Below, piece after piece: positions 1-5,867 of a DNA stretch of 9,039 nucleotides. The notes under the pieces were generated by a model that saw only the letters and a program-made list of their open reading frames with translations, was not told the origin of the DNA and searched no databases. The DNA comes from a bacterium. Its GTDB lineage: Bacteria > Armatimonadota > Chthonomonadetes > Chthonomonadales > Chthonomonadaceae. How positions within the stretch are numbered: position 1 is the stretch's first letter; the number at the start of each line of letters is the position of its first letter. The translations under genes and the position numbers were made by a program. The stretch lies in NCBI GenBank assembly GCA_021805405.1, contig JAJZFK010000023.1, forward strand, positions 1 through 9,039, given 5' to 3'.

Positions 1-93
1 AGAGAGCTCCGGTTTCAGCCATTTGTCAACTATAACAAAGATAAAATAACAGAGTAGGTTACAACGCAGCGGAACGGGACCAGGAAACATGGG

Positions 94-122
94 TTGATTC
101 TGCCGCAGTTTTTTGGTATACT
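94..122 (+). promoter_or_regulatory. Sigma-70-type promoter of tRNA-Met
   Basis: A -35 element TTGATT (94-99) and a -10 element TATACT (117-122) are separated by exactly 17 bp. TG at 114-115 forms an extended -10 (TGnTATACT). Transcription would start near 129, leaving a leader of about 37 nt before the mature tRNA at 166, to be removed by RNase P. The match to the housekeeping consensus and its position just before a tRNA make this a strong call, though it is sequence evidence only. Confidence 0.8.
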
Positions 123-165
123 TGTGGAAGTTTGATATGCGCGGTCGCAGGTCGACTGTTGTTTT

Positions 166-239
166 GGCGGAGTAGCTCAGTTGGTTAGAGCATACGGTTC
201 ATACCCGTAGTGTCGAGGGTTCGAGTCCCCCCTCCGCTA
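166..239 (+). tRNA. tRNA-Met(CAT), elongator type
   Basis: The 74 nt folds as a full cloverleaf. The acceptor stem is GGCGGAG/CTCCGCT with a G1-U72 wobble. The D stem is GCTC/GAGC, the anticodon stem TACGG/CCGTA with loop TTCATAC, and the T arm GAGGG-TTCGAGT-CCCCC. The discriminator is A239 and no CCA is encoded. The anticodon CAT is at 200-202. It lacks the three consecutive G-C pairs in the anticodon stem and the 1-72 mismatch of initiator tRNAs, so it should serve internal AUG codons. A tRNA-Ile2 with lysidine-modified CAT is the alternative, but the body resembles elongator Met. One oddity is an A-C mismatch in the T stem (A216 with C230). Confidence 0.95.
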
Positions 240-612
240 TTTTTAAATAAGGGTAATTATTAGGTTAGATTTGTGCTTCTCTCCCTCTCGTTCTCGCGTC
301 CGCGTATCTAATTCTTCCGCATCAACAAATCGTTACTCATTCTCTATGTAGAACTTGATTAGTCCACGCCATACCCCAACGTTCTGTTCTACGCAAATGG
401 GATTATCATCGGCGACCTGTAAGCAAGTACCTATGAAGATCCCGCCTTGTTGACCATTACATTGCACAAGTAGCGCTTAGGTTTTTGGTTGTTATGAAAC
501 TACGGATTACTTATCCTTTTTTTGGCGGGGAAGTTGCTTTAATTTTGATTTAATTTCCGAACTGGAAGGTATCGTTCAACTCGCGACGAATTCTAATGTA
601 ATCCACTAAATA
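240..612. other. AT-rich intergenic region with no supported gene
   Basis: This stretch separates tRNA-Met from the dioxygenase gene. It holds only tiny ORFs: 18 codons from 397 and 19 codons from 494, neither with a credible ribosome-binding site. I see no stem followed by a T-run that would end the tRNA transcript. A TTGACC at 450-455 has no matching -10. The best promoter for the downstream gene is weak: TTCAAC (575-580), 16 bp, TGTAAT (597-602). No repeats or structured RNA could be recognised. Confidence 0.5.
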
Positions 613-624
613 GAGAGAGTGCGA

Positions 625-1566
625 ATGGAACCAAGAATTCTGTCACCAGCCGAACGAAGTCAATTTGTAAAACGCGGATACGTACGAGTTGGCGAGGCCT
701 TCCCCCATGAGGCAGCAATACGTGCACAGCAGGATGTGTGGAGGCGGGTAAAAGAGATGGGCGCCGATCCCGAGGTTCCGGCGACCTGGACGAAACCAAT
801 GATTCACCTGGCGGAAACGTACGATACACCTGCATTTCGTGAATGTAAAACCGAGCGGCTTAAGAAGGTGGTAGATGAACTGGTTGGTGTTGGCAGGTGG
901 ACTACGCGGGACGTACAGGATGGCTGGGGATGGTGGCCCGTAAATTTCTCGGTGGGTGCAGACGCAGAGTGGACAGTCTCCACTGGCGGCTGGCATTGGG
1001 ATGGCATCCAATTTCAGCATACTGTAGATGCGGGTGACCAGGGCCTTCTGCTACTCTGCTTCTTTTCGGATATCGAAAGCCACGGGGGAGCCACACTCGC
1101 TGCATCAGGTTCTCACCAGGTGGTTGCACGCTTCCTCGCAAAACAATCAGAACCATTAGTGTTGAACAGCGCAATATCATTATGCATTAAGGATAGTCTC
1201 TGGCTCCAGGACCTCACTAATACGCTAAACACAGAAGAGAGCAACTCCTGGCCCGCAGGGTTCAGGAAGTGGCACGAAAGCGGTGACCGAGTAGAACGCT
1301 TTATGAAGATTTCCTACATGGACGAGGATGGCGCGGAACTTCAGGTAGTTGAGACAACTGGGCGAGCTGGTGATATCTACCTGTGCCACCCGTTCCTGTT
1401 CCACGCAGCTGCACCCAATACCCTTCGGGTCCCTCGGTTTATGTGCAACCGCACCACGCCACTATCTCACAAACTGGACATCCGAAGGGACAACCCCATG
1501 CCCTCGTTGGTTGAGGCGGCAATTATCGAGGCACTGTACGGATCAAGCGCGATCGGCACACCATAG
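625..1566 (+). CDS. PhyH-like Fe(II)/2-oxoglutarate-dependent dioxygenase
   Basis: This is a 313-residue protein of the phytanoyl-CoA dioxygenase-like family: cytosolic non-haem iron enzymes that couple 2-oxoglutarate decarboxylation to hydroxylation of a small molecule. The HxD...H iron triad is visible as H124 and D126 in GGWHWDG, with the distal H260 in HPFLFHAAAPN. R268, eight residues later, is the expected 2-oxoglutarate carboxylate ligand. The GGATLAASGSH stretch (154-164) matches the family's usual strand before the distal histidine. Length is normal and there is no signal peptide or membrane segment. I chose ATG at 625 because GAGAGAG (613-619) lies 5 nt upstream; GTG at 619 would overlap that purine run and adds only two residues. 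The neighbours give no pathway, so the substrate is unknown. Family assignment is firm and any narrower role would be a guess. Confidence 0.88.
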   Translation: MEPRILSPAERSQFVKRGYVRVGEAFPHEAAIRAQQDVWRRVKEMGADPEVPATWTKPMIHLAETYDTPAFRECKTERLKKVVDELVGVGRWTTRDVQDGWGWWPVNFSVGADAEWTVSTGGWHWDGIQFQHTVDAGDQGLLLLCFFSDIESHGGATLAASGSHQVVARFLAKQSEPLVLNSAISLCIKDSLWLQDLTNTLNTEESNSWPAGFRKWHESGDRVERFMKISYMDEDGAELQVVETTGRAGDIYLCHPFLFHAAAPNTLRVPRFMCNRTTPLSHKLDIRRDNPMPSLVEAAIIEALYGSSAIGTP

Positions 1567-1596
1567 CCTTTGGATTAGACACAGCAAACTCCTGTA

Positions 1597-4500
1597 CTAT
1601 GTGGCGTCGATGAGAATTCTTAACTTTGAAAGTAGCGACGAGACCGTAAATGGCTTAGATAGAAAACTGGTACCTGCCTTAAGAACGCCGTGGTGAACGA
1701 TCGAGTTCTCGGTATATCCCGACACGAATAGTACGCGCAACTTGGGATTCAACACCAATAGCTGATCGACAAGGTCCTTACCACCCAATCCAGGCAAGAC
1801 AACGTCGGTGACTACAACATCAAATGGAACATTCTGTGACGAAACAAGGGCGAGTGCATCTGCCGCACAATCGACGGCTGTTACCATGTAGCCACCGGAA
1901 ACCAGCGCCGAATATGCGAACTGGCGCACCAGGGCATCGTCCTCAACAAGAAGCACACGCTCGGTTCCACCAACCGGAAGTGAAGCCTCAATTGGCGGTG
2001 TGTAAGGGGCGGTGTCTTCGTAGGCACGCTTAAAGTAACACTTAAAGGTGGTTCCCTGCCCTGGTTCGCTGTAAACGTGAACATGCCCCTGGTTCTGGTT
2101 AATTACACCATAAACCGTTGATAGTCCAAGTCCTGTGCCCTTTCCACGCTCCTTCGTAGTAAAGAACGGCTCGAATATGAGTGCCTTAGTGCTCTCATTC
2201 ATGCCAATACCAGTATCTGTAACAGCTAGCAATACGTACTCACCAGGCTGAACGGTACTATGCAGCGCCGTATAGTCGCTATCTAGCACGACGTTTGCCG
2301 TCTCAATGAGAAGCTGCCCGCCATCTGGCATTGCATCGCGCGCGTTTATCGCAAGGTTAACAAGAACCTGCTGAAACTGGCCAGGATCAATGTTCACCAT
2401 CCATATCCCTGGCTGCAGATCTTCTTGTAGAGTGATAGTCTCACCAATAAGCCTGGTTAGCATTCCCCGTGTGCTTCTAGCGAGGTCATTAAGGTCAGTT
2501 GTTTGCGGTGTTATAATTTGCTTACGTGCAAAGGCTAGTAATTGCGATGTCAACTCAGCTGCCCGCAACGCTGCTGCCTCTATTTGCCGAAGGTCATCCC
2601 GCACGTCCGTTGAGCCTTCGTCCAGTTTAAGCTGTGCCAATTCGCCAAACCCAAGAATACCTGTGAGCATATTGTTAAAGTCGTGTGCAATTCCCCCTGC
2701 GAGGCGCCCTATGCTCTCCAACTTTTGTGCCTGTAACAGTTGCGCCTCCAGCGCTTTTCTTTCTGTAAGGTCTGTGAATGAGCCAGCCATCCGTACCGGT
2801 TGCCCCTCCTCATTCCACACCGCCTGCCCGCGGGACCTAAATGACCGATACTCGCCCGAAAAGGTCATAACTCGCATTTCCACATCGTACGGCGCATGAT
2901 ATTGTAGATGATCGTTAAGTGCCTTCTCAACGCGATCACGATCTTCAGGATGTATTCGTTCATACCACGCAAGGCGCTCTTCAATGGCTGTATTGCTTTC
3001 CATACCTAAGAGGGTAAGGAAGCGAGGAGAACGGATTACCTTATCTGTCTCAATGATCCAGTCCCAAATTCCGTCATTAGATCCTTCAACTGCAAGAGCA
3101 TATCTCTGCTCACTCTTCCGTAATTGTTCAGAATTCTCGGTTAGATGAGCAACCAGTATTTTGTTCTGAAGACTGCCAGTCACCATGTGAGCAAGCTGAA
3201 TTAGGACGATTTCATCATCGCCTGAATACACCACCCCACTTTGCCGAAATACCTCAAGCTCACCTACAAATTCGCCCTGAGTGTCATTAAGTGGAACAGT
3301 CAACCTCGACGATGCCTCGCCTGGTGCCCCCGCTTGATTTTCTACGTCACTATCGCCGGTATGCAAGGCATCTAATTCATCAGGTTGGCGAGGTTCTAAT
3401 GTGCGTCCAAGCGTAGCCACTCCTGATTCATTTTTATCGGCCACATTCAGCTGTTCCACGACTTCTGAAGAGTCTAGAATAGTAGAATGAACCGCAAAAT
3501 CCTGCGGGCTGTGACCAGCAACGGTGAGGCGAACAGTTGAAATATCGGAATGAGTAAGGCGGCGGGCATAATCTGCTGCACGTTGTAGTAGTTCCTCAGT
3601 ATTTTTGCAGATATTAATTTCAATCGCCGCGTCCGCCAGAGCGTGAAGCACCTCGGAGCGCTCTTGCTCTTCCTCCAGAAGGCGTTGAACGCGCAGGTTG
3701 CTGCTTGCCATTTCTCTGTGGGCTATGGTCTGCTGCGTAACATCTACCGCCATAATTAAAAGCATCTCGCCGGAGTGCTCAACAAGGCGACTACCATATA
3801 GCTCAGCATCAATGATCGAACCGTCAAATGCAATTAAGGACCACGTGCCAAGCGACGTTGGCAGGTTGATCTGGGCATTTTGAGTTTTTGTAAGGAAGGC
3901 CTCACGGGAGGTTAGAGGTAGGATATCAGGTATCGTCATTTGTGCAAAATGGACATCAGAATATCCGTATTTTTGCACAGCCGCGGCGTTTACCTGTAAA
4001 AATCCGAGTGTTTTTGGGTCGCACAGCCACATAGCACCGGGGTTTCGCTCAAATAGCAGTCGATGTCGTTCCTCGCTTCGCTGTAGGGCAAATTCGGGAA
4101 TCTTGCGGTTAGTTACATCCCTATAGTTTAGAACGATGGCACGCACATCTGTTTCGTGCAATAAATTGGTGAGTGTAACAGCAATCCACGTTACAGATCC
4201 ATCAGCGCGGTTTACTCGGGTATCAATTCGTCTGCTAGAGTTGGGAACTGCGCGAATCTCGCGAAATACGCCTTGCACAAACTCCTGGTCATCGGGATGA
4301 ACGAGGTCAAGGCAACATTTGCCAAGAAGTGCCCCCGTTTGCCACCCCAGGGCATTAACACCGCTTGCACTTGCATCAACAAGATTGCCGTGCACGTCTA
4401 GCAGCGCATATCCATCCAAAGCCTTGTGCACAAGCACGCTCAGACGGCGGGCGACCTGTTGCTCATGAGTGGTCGTCTCCGTTCCATCAGAGATGTCACG

Positions 4501-5199
4501 TTGGACGGAAACAAAGTGCGATGGTGTACTGCTATTTCCGTATACTGGAGCAATATCGATCTCAACCCTGTAGGGAGTTCCGTCCTTGCGGTAGTTGTAC
4601 AGCCGACTACGCACACGACCACCATCGGCTATAGCCTTCTTTATCCTGTCGAGTTCATATCTCTCGGTAAGGTCACCTTGAAGAAATCGAGGCGTCTTGC
4701 CAATGACTTCTCCATACGCGTAGCCACTCATATGATAAAAGGCGTTATTGGCGAAAACGATTTCGGGTCCGGGTTGGGCTAGGGGAGCTGCACGTGTAAT
4801 GAGGATCGCATCACTTATGTGCTGCATTGCGTGCGCTAAAAGGTTAGTAACAGGCGCTGTACGTTGACTAAGAAAGTTGGAATCTGGTTGTCGAGATTCA
4901 ACTGAAGAGGATGAATCTAGAGTAACTAGCCATTCCGTTTTCTTATCGGTAGATGGCAACAACTTGAATGCAACGACATTGACACGCATGCGATGCTGCG
5001 CCAATTTCAGCGGCACCTCTGTTAGCTCAATAATGTCGCGTTCGTAGCCTGCAGTAACCGCTTGCACCAGATCAGGCAGTGCTGTCGAGAAATCCCCAAG
5101 TTGATGCGCGCCAGTTTCAGTTTGAAGCAGAAAAAGTGCTCTCTTGTTGGCCGCACCAACGCGAACAAGATTATCTGAATAATCGCAGGCTACAATCAT
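1597..5199 (-). CDS. Multi-PAS/GAF hybrid sensor histidine kinase with C-terminal receiver
   Basis: A 1200-residue cytosolic hybrid kinase with no membrane segment. Domains in order (counted from the ATG at 5199): a truncated-looking PAS at 1-95; a LOV-like PAS at about 118-238; PAS at 250-365; PAS at 373-490; a short coiled coil; GAF at about 515-685; PAS/PAC at 694-815; HisKA at 821-892 with phospho-acceptor H839 in GGIAHDFNN; HATPase at about 935-1058; receiver at 1080-1195. The ATPase shows the N box (N948, N952), G1 box DTGIGM (D995) and G2 box GKGTGLGLS. The receiver has E1086/D1087, phospho-acceptor D1132 in TDVVLPG, and K1182 in SKPF. All catalytic residues are present, so it should autophosphorylate and pass phosphate to its own receiver. 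The ligand and final target are unknown, because no separate output regulator lies nearby. ATG 5199 is the first conventional start, but it has no Shine-Dalgarno sequence and begins inside the first PAS domain. Translation probably begins at CTG 5250 or ATT 5247, adding 16-17 residues. Confidence 0.93.
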   Translation of the reverse strand: MIVACDYSDNLVRVGAANKRALFLLQTETGAHQLGDFSTALPDLVQAVTAGYERDIIELTEVPLKLAQHRMRVNVVAFKLLPSTDKKTEWLVTLDSSSSVESRQPDSNFLSQRTAPVTNLLAHAMQHISDAILITRAAPLAQPGPEIVFANNAFYHMSGYAYGEVIGKTPRFLQGDLTERYELDRIKKAIADGGRVRSRLYNYRKDGTPYRVEIDIAPVYGNSSTPSHFVSVQRDISDGTETTTHEQQVARRLSVLVHKALDGYALLDVHGNLVDASASGVNALGWQTGALLGKCCLDLVHPDDQEFVQGVFREIRAVPNSSRRIDTRVNRADGSVTWIAVTLTNLLHETDVRAIVLNYRDVTNRKIPEFALQRSEERHRLLFERNPGAMWLCDPKTLGFLQVNAAAVQKYGYSDVHFAQMTIPDILPLTSREAFLTKTQNAQINLPTSLGTWSLIAFDGSIIDAELYGSRLVEHSGEMLLIMAVDVTQQTIAHREMASSNLRVQRLLEEEQERSEVLHALADAAIEINICKNTEELLQRAADYARRLTHSDISTVRLTVAGHSPQDFAVHSTILDSSEVVEQLNVADKNESGVATLGRTLEPRQPDELDALHTGDSDVENQAGAPGEASSRLTVPLNDTQGEFVGELEVFRQSGVVYSGDDEIVLIQLAHMVTGSLQNKILVAHLTENSEQLRKSEQRYALAVEGSNDGIWDWIIETDKVIRSPRFLTLLGMESNTAIEERLAWYERIHPEDRDRVEKALNDHLQYHAPYDVEMRVMTFSGEYRSFRSRGQAVWNEEGQPVRMAGSFTDLTERKALEAQLLQAQKLESIGRLAGGIAHDFNNMLTGILGFGELAQLKLDEGSTDVRDDLRQIEAAALRAAELTSQLLAFARKQIITPQTTDLNDLARSTRGMLTRLIGETITLQEDLQPGIWMVNIDPGQFQQVLVNLAINARDAMPDGGQLLIETANVVLDSDYTALHSTVQPGEYVLLAVTDTGIGMNESTKALIFEPFFTTKERGKGTGLGLSTVYGVINQNQGHVHVYSEPGQGTTFKCYFKRAYEDTAPYTPPIEASLPVGGTERVLLVEDDALVRQFAYSALVSGGYMVTAVDCAADALALVSSQNVPFDVVVTDVVLPGLGGKDLVDQLLVLNPKLRVLFVSGYTENSIVHHGVLKAGTSFLSKPFTVSSLLSKLRILIDAT

Positions 5200-5239
5200 T
5201 GCTGCTGCCGCTACGTTTTCAAGATCGCCAGCTGAAAAT

Positions 5240-5263
5240 CTCTGAATCAGAGTGGTCTCCTCC
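5240..5263 (-). promoter_or_regulatory. Strong ribosome-binding site and probable non-ATG start of the sensor kinase
   Basis: On the minus strand GGAGGAGA (5263-5256) is a near-perfect Shine-Dalgarno. It is followed in the kinase frame by CTG at 5250-5248 (6 nt after the last G of GGAGGAG) and ATT at 5247-5245 (9 nt). The frame is open from here into the kinase, and the nearest upstream in-frame stop is TGA at 5271-5269. No in-frame ATG, GTG or TTG lies between that stop and ATG 5199. The added residues include LENVAAAAMIVA, which reads as the first helix and strand of the N-terminal PAS domain. Which of the two codons is used cannot be told. Confidence 0.6.
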
Positions 5264-5308
5264 GCACATCAACAAGAGAGCTACTTTGTTCAACGTATTT
5301 CTACTTTC

Positions 5309-5337
5309 ATTGTACACCTATCAAGACGTGAAGTCAC
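5309..5337 (-). promoter_or_regulatory. Candidate promoter of the sensor kinase
   Basis: On the minus strand a -35-like GTGACT (5337-5332, 4 of 6 to consensus) and a -10 TACAAT (5314-5309, 5 of 6) are spaced by 17 bp. Transcription would start near 5302, giving a leader of about 50 nt before the proposed start at 5250. The -10 is good and the -35 mediocre, as expected for a regulated or modest promoter. Confidence 0.5.
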
Positions 5338-5360
5338 CAAATGTTGTTCGCACACCCGTA

Positions 5361-5423
5361 ATCAACCACACAACCAAGTATAAATGATTAATTTCGCGCA
5401 GCTAGGTGGTTGAACGGGTTGAT
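5361..5423. repeat. Nested inverted repeat (ATCAACC/CAACC and GGTTG/GGTTGAT) between divergent promoters
   Basis: ATCAACC (5361-5367) and CAACC (5371-5375) are mirrored by GGTTG (5408-5412) and GGTTGAT (5417-5423). The right half also reads as a direct repeat of GGTTGA with a 9 bp period. The outer right arm overlaps the -35 of the TPR-gene promoter. The layout resembles paired binding sites for a transcription factor acting on one or both divergent genes. No regulator in the window is known to bind it, and arms this short could be chance. Confidence 0.4.
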
Positions 5424-5447
5424 AAAAACCAATAAACATGCTATACT
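5419..5447 (+). promoter_or_regulatory. Sigma-70-type promoter of the TPR-YfhO-like unit
   Basis: TTGATA (5419-5424), a 17 bp spacer and TATACT (5442-5447) make a near-consensus promoter, with TG at 5439-5440 giving an extended -10. Transcription should start near 5454, some 50 nt before the TPR start at 5504. An in-frame ATG at 5438 overlaps the -10 and lies upstream of the transcript, so it cannot be the start from this promoter. Confidence 0.8.
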
Positions 5448-5488
5448 TGCCGCCGGAACTACCAGGAGTTGGCGACACACCAGCCACA

Positions 5489-5506
5489 GGGAGACGTTTC
5501 TCCATG
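5489..5506 (+). promoter_or_regulatory. Ribosome-binding site within a small hairpin abutting the start codon
   Basis: The Shine-Dalgarno GGGAG (5489-5493) lies 10 nt before ATG 5504. GGAGA (5490-5494) pairs perfectly with TCTCC (5499-5503) around a CGTT loop, giving a 5 bp hairpin that ends one base before the ATG. Folded, it hides the Shine-Dalgarno, which would make translation depend on opening the stem. Sequence and pairing are directly visible; the regulatory role is inferred. Confidence 0.5.
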
Positions 5507-5866
5507 AACAGCGAAACACAGGCCAAACTTGACCAGGCCATCGCGCTAAAAATTGACGGCCAGTACGATGACGCAGTGGCAATACTGCAGCAGGTACTGG
5601 TGGAGCAACCTAATAGTAGTGATGCCAGATATCAACTAGGTCTCGTTTACGGTTTCACAGGCCTTTTCGACGAATCGATCGAGGAGCTTACTACCGCCTC
5701 CACGTTGGCACCGACCTCCGTTGAAATTCAGGTGGATCTTGCCCTCACATTCTCGATGCTCGGCATGTACGAAGAAGCCAAGTGTGAGTTTGAAAAGGTT
5801 CTGGTCTTAGATCCAACTAACAAGAGGGCGCTCGACAGCATAAAGTTCTTGAGCGAAAGCCTCTAG
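5504..5866 (+). CDS. Small tetratricopeptide-repeat protein
   Basis: A 120-residue soluble protein made almost entirely of three TPR units: about 5-38 (GQYDDAVAILQQVLVEQPN), 39-72 (GLFDESIEELTTASTLAP) and 73-106 (GMYEEAKCEFEKVLVLDPT). Each ends in the usual (Q/A/D)P turn, followed by a short capping helix. There is no signal peptide, membrane segment or catalytic motif. TPR arrays of this size are protein-binding scaffolds. ATG 5504 is chosen over an in-frame ATG at 5438 because the latter overlaps the promoter's -10 and would add a non-TPR, proline/glycine-rich leader. The stop TAG is one base before the TTG of the next gene, so the two are almost certainly co-transcribed and may be translationally coupled. 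A partner role for the YfhO-like membrane protein is the simplest inference. TPR sequence alone does not identify the partner. Confidence 0.88.
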   Translation: MNSETQAKLDQAIALKIDGQYDDAVAILQQVLVEQPNSSDARYQLGLVYGFTGLFDESIEELTTASTLAPTSVEIQVDLALTFSMLGMYEEAKCEFEKVLVLDPTNKRALDSIKFLSESL

Positions 5867-5867
5867 T

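Noticed and set aside
1555..1608. CATAG (1562-1566) and CTATG (1597-1601) as a bidirectional terminator between convergent genes
   Set aside because: Only five pairs enclose a 30-base loop, with no flanking T-runs on either strand.
2390..2899. 169-codon plus-strand ORF antisense to the kinase core
   Set aside because: It lies over the conserved HisKA, ATPase and PAS region. It has no ribosome-binding site and its protein looks like no family; it is a shadow of the real gene.
5379..5384. TATAAA as an alternative -10 in the divergent region
   Set aside because: No -35 match at 16-18 bp, and the TTGATA/TATACT pair downstream is far better.
5438..5503. Upstream ATG at 5438 in frame with the TPR gene
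   Set aside because: It overlaps the -10 element and lies before the predicted transcript start. The extra residues are not TPR-like, and no ribosome-binding site precedes it.
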